Shown here in pieces: positions 55,148-64,000 of a DNA stretch of 64,000 nt. Where the stretch lies: assembly GCF_900096965.1 (NCBI RefSeq), contig NZ_FMYM01000005.1:62001-126000 (forward strand). Direction: 5' to 3'. Every line of letters begins with the position of its first letter. Within the stretch, counting starts at the first letter, position 1. The notes beneath the pieces were generated by a model. The model saw only the letters and a program-made list of their open reading frames with translations. It was not told the DNA's origin and searched no databases. The DNA comes from Shouchella lonarensis. Its GTDB lineage: Bacteria > Bacillota > Bacilli > Bacillales > Bacillaceae_D. The position numbers were made by a program, and so were the translations under genes.

Positions 55148-56428
55148 TTGGCATATGAATATAAATTGCCTGAAGTGGGTGAGGGTATCCACGAAGGTGA
55201 AATTGTAAAGTGGTTTGTAAAAGCAGGCGATGAAGTAAAAGAGGACGACATTTTACTTGAAGTACAAAATGATAAATCGGTTGTCGAGTTGCCATCCCCT
55301 GTTGATGGAAAAGTGCTTGAAGTAAAAGTTCCTGAGGGGACAGTGAGTTATGTTGGTGACGTCATTTTAACGATTGATGATGGCACAGGTGAAGCGGTAG
55401 CAGAAGAGACTACGCCTGCGGCAGAGTCAGCGCCGGTAGAAACAAAAGAAACACCTGCGTCTGCACCAACAGAAGCACCTGCTAGTGAGGACGGTGGACG
55501 GGCGATTGCGATGCCGTCTGTGCGTAAATATGCCCGTGAAAAAGGTGTGGCATTGTCGGCAGTGACAGGGTCTGGTAAAAACGGTCGCGTGCTAAAAGCA
55601 GACGTTGATGCGTACTTGTCTGGCGACCAAGAAAGTACACCAGTTGCATCAGAACAACCGGTCGAAACACAAACCGAACAGCCAGAATCAGGCACCAAAG
55701 CTACGATTCCTGCGGGTGAAGGTGCATTACAAGAGGAACGCGTACCGCTGAAAGGGATTCGTAAAGCGATTGCGAAAGCGATGGTCAAATCGAAGCAAAC
55801 GGCACCTCATGTGACGCACCTAGATGAAGTCGATGTGACGGCGCTTGTTGCTCATCGTAAGCAATATAAACAAATTGGAGCGGACCAAGGGACAAAGCTT
55901 ACTTACTTACCTTATGTAGTAAAAGCTTTAACATCGGCCATTCGTAAATACCCAGCTTTAAATGCGTCAATTGATGATGAAGCAGGGGAAATTGTTTATA
56001 AAAAGTACTTTAACATCGGGATTGCTGCGGATACAGACCAAGGACTTGTTGTGCCGGTCGTCAAAGAAGCAGACCGGAAGTCGATCTTTACACTAGCCGA
56101 TGACATCAATGCTTTAGCAACAAAAGCACGCGATGGAAAGCTCACTAGTGCAGATATGAGTGGCGGGTCAGCAACGATTTCCAATCTTGGTTCTGCCAGC
56201 GGACAATGGTTTACACCAGTCATCAACCATCCAGAAGTGATGATTCTTGGGATTGGCCGGATTGAGGAGAAGCCAGTTGTGCGCGATGGCGAGATTGTTG
56301 TTGGCACAATGATGGCCCTTTCACTCAGCTATGATCACCGTCTAATTGATGGTGTGACTGCACAAAATGCGCTCAATCATATTAAGCGTTTGCTAAATGA
56401 CCCACAATTACTGTTGATGGAGGGGTAA
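55148..56428 (+). CDS. pdhC: Dihydrolipoamide acetyltransferase (E2)
   Basis: A 426-residue protein with one lipoyl domain (lipoylated Lys in [11 protein letters not shown]), a Pro/Ala/Glu-rich linker, the E1/E3-binding domain ([14 protein letters not shown]) and the catalytic domain with SYDHRLIDG. Transfers acetyl groups to CoA and forms the core of the complex. TTG start at 55148 with AAAGGAGG ten bases ahead. Confidence 0.95.
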   Translation: MAYEYKLPEVGEGIHEGEIVKWFVKAGDEVKEDDILLEVQNDKSVVELPSPVDGKVLEVKVPEGTVSYVGDVILTIDDGTGEAVAEETTPAAESAPVETKETPASAPTEAPASEDGGRAIAMPSVRKYAREKGVALSAVTGSGKNGRVLKADVDAYLSGDQESTPVASEQPVETQTEQPESGTKATIPAGEGALQEERVPLKGIRKAIAKAMVKSKQTAPHVTHLDEVDVTALVAHRKQYKQIGADQGTKLTYLPYVVKALTSAIRKYPALNASIDDEAGEIVYKKYFNIGIAADTDQGLVVPVVKEADRKSIFTLADDINALATKARDGKLTSADMSGGSATISNLGSASGQWFTPVINHPEVMILGIGRIEEKPVVRDGEIVVGTMMALSLSYDHRLIDGVTAQNALNHIKRLLNDPQLLLMEG

Positions 56429-56432
56429 GAAA

Positions 56433-57839
56433 ATGGTTGTTGGAGATTTCGCTCAAGAAGTAGACACGCTCGTCATTGGTGCGGGCCCAGGTGGTTATGT
56501 CGCTGCCATTCGTGCAGCACAACTTGGACAAAAAGTAACACTTGTAGAAAAAGGAAATGTCGGTGGCGTATGTTTAAATGTCGGGTGTATCCCGTCAAAA
56601 GCATTGATTCAAGCTGGTCACCGTGCTCACCTTGCTAAATCATCAGCGGATATGGGGATTGAGACGTCTGATGTAAAGATTAACTTTGAAAAAGTACAAA
56701 CTTGGAAAGATTCGATTGTACAGAAGCTTACTGGCGGCGTTAGCGCATTGCTTAAAGGAAACAAAGTTGAAGTTATCCAAGGAGAAGCGTATTTCTCGGG
56801 AGAAGACTCCGTAAAAATTATGGATGAGAAAAACTCAAGCACATACAAATTTAAACATTGTATCATTGCGACGGGTTCAACACCGATTGAAATCCCGACG
56901 TTTAAGTACAAAGGACGCGTCATTGATTCTACAGGCGCACTTGCACTAAAGGAAATCCCGAAGAAAATGATCGTCATTGGTGGCGGTTATATCGGGATTG
57001 AACTGACAGGTGTTTATGCAAATTTAGGTACAGAAGTCGTTGTGTTAGAAGGCTCAAAACAAATTTTGCCAGGTTTTGAGAAACAAATGGCGAAACTTGT
57101 CGAGAAGAAACTTAAGAAAAATGGTGTTTCTTTCCATACTGAAGCGATGGCGAAAGGTGTGGAACAGACCGACGAGGGTGTGAAAGTGACCGTCGATGTG
57201 AAAGGTGAAACGAAAGAAATTGAGGCTGATTATGTGCTTGTCACGGTCGGTCGTAAACCTAACACAGAAGAGATTGGTCTTGAAGGCATTGGGGTTGAGA
57301 TGGACGAGCGTGGACTCGTTAAAGTTGATAAGCAATGCCGAACGAGCGTCAAAAATATCTTTGCGATCGGTGACATCGTGGCAGGTCCTGCACTGGCCCA
57401 TAAAGCTTCTTATGAAGCAAAAGTTGCGGCAGAAGCAATTAGTGGTGAGCCATCTGAAGTCGACTATTTAGCAATCCCAGCTGTCTGCTTCTCGGAGCCA
57501 GAAATTGCGACAGTTGGTTACACTGAGAAAGAAGCGAAAGAAGCTGGCTATGATGTGAAAGCAGCGAAGTTTCCATTCGCCGCCAACGGCCGTGCCCTCT
57601 CTTTAAATGATGCAGAAGGCTTTATGAAGCTTGTGACACGCAAGTCAGATGGACTCATTGTTGGTGCGCAAATCGTTGGCCCAAGTGCATCTGACATGAT
57701 TGCTGAATTAGGTCTTGCCATTGAAGCAGGGATGACAGCAGAAGATGTTGCGCTAACCATTCATGCGCATCCATCACTTGGAGAAATTACGATGGAAGCG
57801 GCCGAAGTAGCAATGGGTACGCCGATTCATACGATGTAA
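56433..57839 (+). CDS. pdhD: Dihydrolipoamide dehydrogenase (E3)
   Basis: A 468-residue FAD-disulfide oxidoreductase: FAD motif [17 protein letters not shown], redox disulfide [18 protein letters not shown] motif [11 protein letters not shown] and the C-terminal HAHPSLGE with its catalytic His. Reoxidises lipoamide. Four bases after pdhC. Confidence 0.95.
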   Translation: MVVGDFAQEVDTLVIGAGPGGYVAAIRAAQLGQKVTLVEKGNVGGVCLNVGCIPSKALIQAGHRAHLAKSSADMGIETSDVKINFEKVQTWKDSIVQKLTGGVSALLKGNKVEVIQGEAYFSGEDSVKIMDEKNSSTYKFKHCIIATGSTPIEIPTFKYKGRVIDSTGALALKEIPKKMIVIGGGYIGIELTGVYANLGTEVVVLEGSKQILPGFEKQMAKLVEKKLKKNGVSFHTEAMAKGVEQTDEGVKVTVDVKGETKEIEADYVLVTVGRKPNTEEIGLEGIGVEMDERGLVKVDKQCRTSVKNIFAIGDIVAGPALAHKASYEAKVAAEAISGEPSEVDYLAIPAVCFSEPEIATVGYTEKEAKEAGYDVKAAKFPFAANGRALSLNDAEGFMKLVTRKSDGLIVGAQIVGPSASDMIAELGLAIEAGMTAEDVALTIHAHPSLGEITMEAAEVAMGTPIHTM

Positions 57840-57852
57840 AAATATCAAGGAT

Positions 57853-57886
57853 CCTCTTTTGCCTGTTGGCAGAAGAGGTTTTTTGC
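57853..57886 (+). terminator. Terminator of the pdh operon
   Basis: CCTCTTtTGCC/GGCAgAAGAGG stem followed by six T. Confidence 0.85.
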
Positions 57887-58107
57887 GTTTTCTTGTTTTA
57901 AAAGAAGGGAGGAATGCGACCTATCTTGACGAATGTATACATCAGTGTTCACAGTCTGCATAAAAAGTAGGAAGAGCAACCATGTTAAAACAGGGAGAGC
58001 GACGGCTATGCGCGATGTGAATACATAGATGTATGTTTATATGTGTCAAATGATATATAAATGTCGAAAAAAATCGAAAGAAACATCTTGTAAATAGCGA
58101 AAAATTC

Positions 58108-58138
58108 TTGACAAGTTTACAACTGTGCATGATATAAT
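58108..58138 (+). promoter_or_regulatory. Promoter of the peptide ABC operon
   Basis: TTGACA (58108-58113) and TATAAT (58133-58138) with a long 19-base spacer. The remainder of 57890-58182 shows no gene. Confidence 0.55.
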
Positions 58139-58182
58139 AAGAAAAATCGTTTTTAATCCAATATGGAAAAGGAGGGTGAAAT

Positions 58183-59199
58183 GTGACAGCACCATTGCTG
58201 AAATTGCAAGATGTAAAAACGTATTTCCATTCAAAAGATCGTATCGCAAAAGCTGTTGACGGGGTTAGTTTTGAAGTAAATGAAGGTGAAGTTGTCGCAC
58301 TTGTTGGAGAATCAGGAAGCGGGAAAAGTATGACTTCTCTGTCGATTATGGGTTTAGTTGACGCGAAATCAAAAGAGCTTACGGGTTCAATACAACTGAG
58401 TGGTGTCGAATTAACAGACCTTTCGGAAAGACAATTATCCAGGATTCGCGGACAGCAGATGGCAATGATATTTCAAGAGCCAATGACTTCTCTGAACCCT
58501 GTTTATACCATTGGGAATCAAATTATTGAGACATTGCGCAAACATAAAAAAATATCAAAGATGGAGGCGCGGTCTCGTGCAATGGAGCTCCTCCAATTGG
58601 TGGGATTTAGCCGACCGGAAGAGAGTTTAAAATCTTATCCGCATGAATTGTCAGGCGGTATGAGGCAACGTGTGATGATTGCTATTTCCATGTCATGTAA
58701 TCCGCAATTATTGATTGCTGATGAACCTACAACAGCACTGGATGTGACAATTCAGCAACAAATTTTAGATTTAATGCTTAAAGTGAAAGACGAACTTAAT
58801 ACAGCTATTCTACTTATTACTCATGATTTAGGTGTTGTTGCTGAAACAGCTGAACGGGTGTTGGTTATGTATGGTGGTCAAATTGTCGAAGAAGCACCAG
58901 TATACGACTTATTTATAAATCCGCTACATCCGTATACTCAAGGGTTATTAAAAAGCATGCCAAAAATGGAAGAAGATAAAGAACGGCTTGAGGCAATCAA
59001 AGGAATGGTGCCAGCTGCCCATAAATTTCCTGCTGGTTGCCGATTTGCCCCACGTTGCCAAATGGCAACAGAAACATGTCATCACACAACGCCCGAGCTT
59101 GTACAAGCGTCACCTACACGAGCCGTTCGATGTTTGCTATATAAAAACGCAAGCTTGGAAGCGGATCCTGGTCGATTAAAAGGAGGAGTGGAAGTGTGA
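58183..59199 (+). CDS. Oligopeptide ABC transporter ATPase (OppD/AppD type)
   Basis: A 338-residue ATPase with Walker [11 protein letters not shown], signature LSGGMRQR and Walker [13 protein letters not shown], plus the C-terminal oligopeptide domain with Cys-rich [17 protein letters not shown] 58183 after GGAGGGTGA. The gene order D-F-A-B-C equals B. subtilis appDFABC. Confidence 0.9.
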   Translation: MTAPLLKLQDVKTYFHSKDRIAKAVDGVSFEVNEGEVVALVGESGSGKSMTSLSIMGLVDAKSKELTGSIQLSGVELTDLSERQLSRIRGQQMAMIFQEPMTSLNPVYTIGNQIIETLRKHKKISKMEARSRAMELLQLVGFSRPEESLKSYPHELSGGMRQRVMIAISMSCNPQLLIADEPTTALDVTIQQQILDLMLKVKDELNTAILLITHDLGVVAETAERVLVMYGGQIVEEAPVYDLFINPLHPYTQGLLKSMPKMEEDKERLEAIKGMVPAAHKFPAGCRFAPRCQMATETCHHTTPELVQASPTRAVRCLLYKNASLEADPGRLKGGVEV

Positions 59200-60209
59200 C
59201 GAACAAAGTGTTAGTTGAAGCTAATCAATTAAAGATGTACTTCCCGATAAAAAGTGGGATTATTAAACGAACAGTTGGTCATGTAAAAGCAGTTGATGAC
59301 GTATCATTAAAAGTATATGAAGGTGAATCTCTGGGTATTGTAGGTGAGTCTGGTTCTGGAAAATCTACACTAGGTCGAATGCTATTAAGATTATTAGAGC
59401 CAACCTCGGGTGAAGTGTTTTTTGATGGAGATAATTTATCAGCGCTTCCAAAACGTCAAGTGCGTCCATATCGTCGTGATATGCAAATGGTTTTCCAAGA
59501 CCCATATGCTTCATTGAATCCAAGAATGAGTATAGGTGATCTTTTAGAAGAGCCGATGCTCGTACATCAAACAGTCCGAGATCGTGGAGAGCGTCGTAGA
59601 AAGGCGGAAGAGTTACTGGAAATTGTTGGCTTGCCGATGCAATCATATAATAAGTATCCACATGAATTTTCTGGTGGTCAAAGGCAGCGTGTTGGAATTG
59701 CGCGAGCATTAAGCACGAATCCTCGTTTTATTATTGGGGATGAACCTGTTTCGGCGCTAGATGTGTCGATTCAGTCACAAGTGTTGAATTTGATGAAAGA
59801 CTTACAGAAACAATTCCATCTCACATATGTCTTTATTGCTCATGATTTAAGTGTGGTAAAACATATTAGTGACCGGGTAGCAGTGATGTATCTTGGTCGT
59901 GTTGTTGAAATCGCCCGGAAAAAGGACATGTATCATAAACCGCTCCATCCATATTCAGAAGCATTAATTGGTGCAGTGCCGTCCACTGATGTAACGAAAA
60001 AAAGGAAAAGAGTTGTTTTAGAAGGAGAGTTGCCAAGTCCGGCAAGTCCACCAAAAGGGTGTGCATTTCGTACACGCTGTCCACATGCACATGCACGTTG
60101 TAAAGAAGAGCGCCCAGAGATGGTAGAAGTAAATCCGGAACACTTTGCAGCGTGTCATTTGTATACGAATGAAGATGGTTCGTTAAAAAGGGGAGTTGGT
60201 GTTGTCTGA
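59196..60209 (+). CDS. Oligopeptide ABC transporter ATPase (OppF/AppF type)
   Basis: A 337-residue ATPase with Walker [12 protein letters not shown], signature FSGGQRQR and FIIGDEPVSALD, and a C-terminal Cys cluster CAFRTRCPHAHARC. Overlaps the first ATPase gene by four bases with coupled translation. Confidence 0.9.
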   Translation: MTNKVLVEANQLKMYFPIKSGIIKRTVGHVKAVDDVSLKVYEGESLGIVGESGSGKSTLGRMLLRLLEPTSGEVFFDGDNLSALPKRQVRPYRRDMQMVFQDPYASLNPRMSIGDLLEEPMLVHQTVRDRGERRRKAEELLEIVGLPMQSYNKYPHEFSGGQRQRVGIARALSTNPRFIIGDEPVSALDVSIQSQVLNLMKDLQKQFHLTYVFIAHDLSVVKHISDRVAVMYLGRVVEIARKKDMYHKPLHPYSEALIGAVPSTDVTKKRKRVVLEGELPSPASPPKGCAFRTRCPHAHARCKEERPEMVEVNPEHFAACHLYTNEDGSLKRGVGVV

Positions 60210-60295
60210 CTGGGCATAGACATAAAGGGGGTGGTTCCGGAGGAGTCTATTTGTGTAGGATGATGATATTTTCCAAAATATAGGGGGGTTTTAAG

Positions 60296-62068
60296 TTGAA
60301 CAAAAAGCCATTGTATTCATTTTTATTGTCAACAGCCTTTTTGAGCGCAATGTTGGTTGGGTGTTCTTCAGATGATGCAGGTACAAAGCCTAATGAGGGT
60401 GATGGAAGTGGTTCTGGTGAACCGGAAGCAGTTGAAGGGGGAAAAGTGACATTAGGGATGCACTCAACGCCCGAGAATCAGTTCAATCCCATTTTTTATA
60501 CTTCCAGTTATGATGCCAACATCTTGAACTTTACGCATGAATCGCTCATGACTCAAGATGAGGATTTTCAGTACCAGCCCGAGCTAGCAAAAGATTGGGA
60601 GTTTAGTGAAGATAAGCGGGAAATTACTTTTTCTCTGCGTGATGATGTGAAATGGCATGATGGTGAACCATTTACAGCCGATGATGTTGTGTTTACGTAT
60701 GAAATGCTTGCTGATCCAGGATATGTTGGGGCAGGCGGTGTTCGGACAACATTTGTAAACAAGTTACAAGGATATGAGGAGTACGCTGGTGGTGAGGCAG
60801 ATACTTTTGCTGGAGTAGAGAAGGTAGATGATTTGACAGTGAAATTTGTTTTTGGTGAGCCAAGTGTGAAGGCGTTATCAGAAGTGAATTTCTCAATTAT
60901 CCCAAAACATGTGTTTGAAGATGTTGCGATTGGGGACATGCCAGAGCACGAGGGCTCAATACGTGCAGGCGAAGTAATCGGAACAGGGCCATTTAAGTTA
61001 ACAGACATGATTGAAAACGAGCAGTATGTGTTAGAAGCAAACAAGGATTACTGGAAGGGTGCACCAAAGCTGGATTCTGTTGTATGGCGTGTAGTTGACC
61101 AATCTGTTGCGGCGGGTATGTTAGAGCAAGGGGAACTAGACTTCTTCCCAGAAATGTTTCCACCAGATGATGCGGAAGACATGGAAGGAAAAGAAGGATT
61201 TGAAGTGTTTTCACAGCCTAAATTTGGATATCAGTATTTAGGAATGAAAGTGAATTATGGTCCAGATGAAGATTTGAATGATTTGGCAAATACCGACTTA
61301 TGGAAACCGAATCCAAAGCTGGAAAATAAAGAATTTCGTCAGGCCATTATGCATGCGATTGACCGCCAGTCTCTAATTGATGGATTTTTGCGAGGCTACG
61401 GTTCAATTATTGATGCACCATTTCCGCCGGCTTCGTGGGCATATAATCCTGATGAGATCAATGGATTAGAATATAACCTGGAGAAAGCAAAGTCTTTGTT
61501 AGAGAAAAATGGATATGTTGACACCAATGGTGATGGATATGTTGAAGATCCTGATGGTAATGAGCTTACGTTGAATTTGCATTATCCATTAGGAAACAAA
61601 GTTCGCGAGCGTTCAGCGCCAGTGATTGTTGAACAGCTAAAAGAAGCTGGTATTCGGATTGAACTAAAAACACCGATGGAGACGGCACCATATTTTACTT
61701 GGATATCAGAAAAGAACTCTGATGAAGAGTTGGATTTATTTTTAGCTGGCTGGTCTTTAGGATCAGGTGACCCAGATCCATCAACGATTCATCAAGGAAA
61801 AGGAACGATGAATTATTCTCGCTTTTATGATGAGGCGCAAGATAAATTGTTAGAGGAAGCGCTTGATCCTGAAAAGGCTTGGGATAATCTAGAATACCGG
61901 ACTGAGAAATATACAGCATGGGCGCAAATGTTTAGTGATAATGCATATGCAACTCCTTTGTACATTGACGATGAGATTCATGTGTATACATCACGTTTAA
62001 AGGGCATTGTGTTTAAACCATTCTCGTATTCAGCGGATTCACATGAGTGGTATCTAACAAAGCAGTAG
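60296..62068 (+). CDS. Oligopeptide-binding lipoprotein (SBP family 5)
   Basis: A 590-residue binding protein with a signal peptide and lipobox MLVGCSSD, a Gly/Glu-rich linker, then the SBP_bac_5 fold (WHDGEPFTADDVVFTYEMLA). Captures peptides for the transporter. TTG start at 60296 after GGGGGG. Confidence 0.95.
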   Translation: MNKKPLYSFLLSTAFLSAMLVGCSSDDAGTKPNEGDGSGSGEPEAVEGGKVTLGMHSTPENQFNPIFYTSSYDANILNFTHESLMTQDEDFQYQPELAKDWEFSEDKREITFSLRDDVKWHDGEPFTADDVVFTYEMLADPGYVGAGGVRTTFVNKLQGYEEYAGGEADTFAGVEKVDDLTVKFVFGEPSVKALSEVNFSIIPKHVFEDVAIGDMPEHEGSIRAGEVIGTGPFKLTDMIENEQYVLEANKDYWKGAPKLDSVVWRVVDQSVAAGMLEQGELDFFPEMFPPDDAEDMEGKEGFEVFSQPKFGYQYLGMKVNYGPDEDLNDLANTDLWKPNPKLENKEFRQAIMHAIDRQSLIDGFLRGYGSIIDAPFPPASWAYNPDEINGLEYNLEKAKSLLEKNGYVDTNGDGYVEDPDGNELTLNLHYPLGNKVRERSAPVIVEQLKEAGIRIELKTPMETAPYFTWISEKNSDEELDLFLAGWSLGSGDPDPSTIHQGKGTMNYSRFYDEAQDKLLEEALDPEKAWDNLEYRTEKYTAWAQMFSDNAYATPLYIDDEIHVYTSRLKGIVFKPFSYSADSHEWYLTKQ

Positions 62069-62075
62069 GTGTGGA

Positions 62076-62106
62076 GAAAGGGCGCAAGCGTCTTAAGCGC
62101 CCTTTC
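62076..62106 (+). terminator. Hairpin behind the binding-protein gene
   Basis: GAAAGGGCGC (62076-62085) pairs with GCGCCCTTTC (62097-62106) and then TTACC. Likely partial termination that lifts binding-protein levels over permeases. Confidence 0.6.
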
Positions 62107-62151
62107 TTACCAATTTGAACGAAGGATATGATTAAAAAGAGGTGTTGATTT

Positions 62152-63117
62152 GTGTTTAAGTACATCATACGACGCTTGTTACAATTCATACCATTAGTGC
62201 TTATTGTAACAATGATTGTATTTCTATTTGCTTATTTAGCACCAGGTGATGCACTCAGTGGAGAAATGCTAGATCCCAATATAGATCCAGAGGTCTATGA
62301 AGAGCAGCGAGCGGCACTAGGACTAAATGACCCTGTGTATGTGCAGTATTGGAATTGGTTAAAACGAGCGGCGGTGGGCGATTTTGGGATGTCTCTTAAT
62401 TTTAAGGGACGCTCTGTAAGTGACTTAATTATGCAACGGTTTGACAATACACTTTATCTTGCGATGTTTTCTTTGGTCGTGACATTAGTTGTATCTATTC
62501 CAATTGGGATGTACTCTGCTAGACATAAAAACTCGTTACTAGATTATAGTGGAACAACATTCGCTTTTCTTGGTTTAGCAACACCGAACTTCTTTGCTGC
62601 ATTGTTGGGGATCTATGTATTTTCATTTGGATTGGGGTGGCTGCCGACACAAGGTTCTGTTAGTTCTACAGGATTATCGGGTCTGGATGAATTCCTAAGT
62701 CGAATTCATCATTTGGTTTTACCGGGGATAACATTAGGTCTTGCAGGAACAGCTTCGTATATGCGTTATATGCGTTCGGAGATGCTAGATGTGCTTGGTA
62801 GTGATTATATTCGTACTGCTAGAGCCAAAGGTCTTGGAGAAAAAACAGTGTTGTACAAGCATACGCTACGAAACGCAATTATTCCGATTGTGACATTGCT
62901 TGGAATTGAATTTGGTACCTTGTTAGGTGGAGCTGTCATTACAGAGGCAGTTTTTAATTATCCTGGTTTAGGAACCTTATTTCTTTCTTCTGTTCAGAAT
63001 CGTGATTATCCGGTCTTGATGGCAATTAATTTAATTGCAGCAGTCTCGATTCTAATTGGGAATTTATTGGCAGACATATCTTATGCGGCGATTGATCCGC
63101 GCATACGCTTGAATTGA
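62152..63117 (+). CDS. Oligopeptide ABC permease (OppB/AppB type)
   Basis: A 321-residue permease with six spans and the cytoplasmic EAA-type loop (DYIRTARAKGLGEKTVLYKH). N-terminal FKYIIRRLLQFIPL is typical for OppB. GTG 62152. Confidence 0.95.
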   Translation: MFKYIIRRLLQFIPLVLIVTMIVFLFAYLAPGDALSGEMLDPNIDPEVYEEQRAALGLNDPVYVQYWNWLKRAAVGDFGMSLNFKGRSVSDLIMQRFDNTLYLAMFSLVVTLVVSIPIGMYSARHKNSLLDYSGTTFAFLGLATPNFFAALLGIYVFSFGLGWLPTQGSVSSTGLSGLDEFLSRIHHLVLPGITLGLAGTASYMRYMRSEMLDVLGSDYIRTARAKGLGEKTVLYKHTLRNAIIPIVTLLGIEFGTLLGGAVITEAVFNYPGLGTLFLSSVQNRDYPVLMAINLIAAVSILIGNLLADISYAAIDPRIRLN

Positions 63118-63130
63118 GGTGAATATATAG

Positions 63131-64000
63131 ATGCAACCACAACGTACGGAACAACCTGCTGTACCATTATCTTTTGAAGCCGAAGAAAAAAGTTTAAGTC
63201 CAACCCATCTTGCATGGCAACGGTTCCGAAAAAATAAGTTAGCACTTATTGGTGTTTGTTTCCTCGTCTTTATAACAATTGTGGCAGTATTTGCAGATGT
63301 AATTGCTACTCATGACCCAACCGCTTCTCAGTTGGCTAAAATAGAGGCAAAGCCTGATAGTGAAAATTTGCTTGGAACAGATAGTTCCGGGCGTGACAAT
63401 TTTTCAAGGCTCGTGCATGGATCGCGTGTATCTTTGACGATTGGTTTTTTTGCAATGCTATGTACGGTGATTATTGGTGGGGCACTTGGTTCACTTGCTG
63501 GATTTTATGGAGGGAAAATTGACGGACTTATTATGAGGTTTGTTGATGTGGTACTTATTTTTCCGTTTTTATTACTGTTTCTGACAATTGTTGCGATCTT
63601 ACAAGATATTACAATCCCCATTTTCATTATGGTTATTGCATTAACTTCATGGCCAGTTATGTGTCGTGTGTTGCGTGGGAAATTTATGGGTATTCGTGAA
63701 CAAGAATACATTTTAAGTGCACGTAGCATAGGGTGTTCCGATTGGCGTATTATTCGTAAACACTTTTTACCGAATGCGGTTGGCCCTATTATTGTCGCAG
63801 CGACATTATTAATGGCTAGCTTAATTGTGGCAGAATCTGCCTTAAGTTTTATCGGCTTTGGTATTCCTCAACCTACACCAACTTGGGGGAATATGTTGAC
63901 AGAGGCGCAGAGCATCCGTATTTTAAGAAACAACCCAGAAGCGTGGATGCCGCCAGGATTGTGTATTTTACTAACGGTCTTGTCGATCAACTTTATTGGT
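63131..64000 (+). CDS. Oligopeptide ABC permease (OppC/AppC type), cut by window edge
   Basis: A permease running off the window after 290 residues with no stop. N-terminal cytoplasmic stretch, first span after WQRFRKNKLALIGV, then LLGTDSSGRDNFSRLVHGSR and the EAA loop (EYILSARSIGCSDWRIIRKH). ATG 63131 follows GAGGTGAA. It completes the D-F-A-B-C operon. Confidence 0.95.
   Translation, partial: MQPQRTEQPAVPLSFEAEEKSLSPTHLAWQRFRKNKLALIGVCFLVFITIVAVFADVIATHDPTASQLAKIEAKPDSENLLGTDSSGRDNFSRLVHGSRVSLTIGFFAMLCTVIIGGALGSLAGFYGGKIDGLIMRFVDVVLIFPFLLLFLTIVAILQDITIPIFIMVIALTSWPVMCRVLRGKFMGIREQEYILSARSIGCSDWRIIRKHFLPNAVGPIIVAATLLMASLIVAESALSFIGFGIPQPTPTWGNMLTEAQSIRILRNNPEAWMPPGLCILLTVLSINFIG

Overview
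The window is a stretch of chromosome from a low-GC Gram-positive bacterium of the Bacillaceae. The core genes follow Bacillus subtilis order and content: mscS(ykuT)-dapH-ykuR, ykuU-ykuV, ktrC-rnjA-rpoY, def, ykyA and pdhABCD. A YjcZ-type small sporulation protein also points to a spore former. The genus cannot be fixed from the sequence alone.

Positions 1 to about 14,260 are a temperate-phage or satellite early region. It holds lysogeny and conversion genes (membrane protein, secreted cationic protein plus small membrane protein), an XRE regulator, an arbitrium communication pair (AimR receptor and AimP pro-peptide) with an aimX-like regulatory stretch, a second XRE repressor facing a Cro-like gene across an operator region, and a replication and recombination block (Gam-like, Sak4-like ATPase, DUF669, Rha/KilAC antirepressor, NrS-1-like primase-polymerase/SF3 helicase, GTAAC iterons, ERCC4 nuclease, DUF3310, ArpU). 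It stops directly at a 3' tRNA-Val(GAC) fragment that looks like an attachment site. No terminase, capsid, tail or lysis gene follows ArpU, and no integrase is in view.

From 14.3 to 23.3 kb is an accessory region. Two type I toxin-antitoxin loci of the same architecture (about 14.3-14.65 and 22.9-23.25 kb) flank an AP2/zinc-ribbon protein gene and a probable peptide-toxin locus. That locus has two paralogous secreted precursor peptides (one frameshifted), a DUF5819 protein, an HTTM-DCC membrane protein related to SdpB and gamma-carboxylases, a transglutaminase-like membrane protein, DUF4177, a CPBP protease and a DUF1648 (SdpI-like) membrane protein. A nucleotidyltransferase and a NUDIX hydrolase follow.

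From 23.4 to 41 kb are fused pabA-pabB, a MarR/DUF3147 pair, an orphan Cas6, a two-component system with an MMPL transporter, a GntR/ABC operon, an APH-like kinase, a SulP transporter with a broken uspA, an amidase with three near-identical peptidoglycan-binding repeats, and a CopC protein. From 41 kb to the end are housekeeping genes: mscS, the acetyl-branch lysine genes, TPP riboswitch-thiC, peroxiredoxin and thioredoxin-like genes, ktrC, rnjA (split by a frameshift), rpoY, def, ykyA, the pyruvate dehydrogenase operon, and an oligopeptide ABC operon in the order ATPase-ATPase-binding protein-permease-permease, cut by the window edge.

Three one-step reading-frame breaks (15.88, about 37.97 and 49.49 kb) should be checked against reads before being taken as biology.
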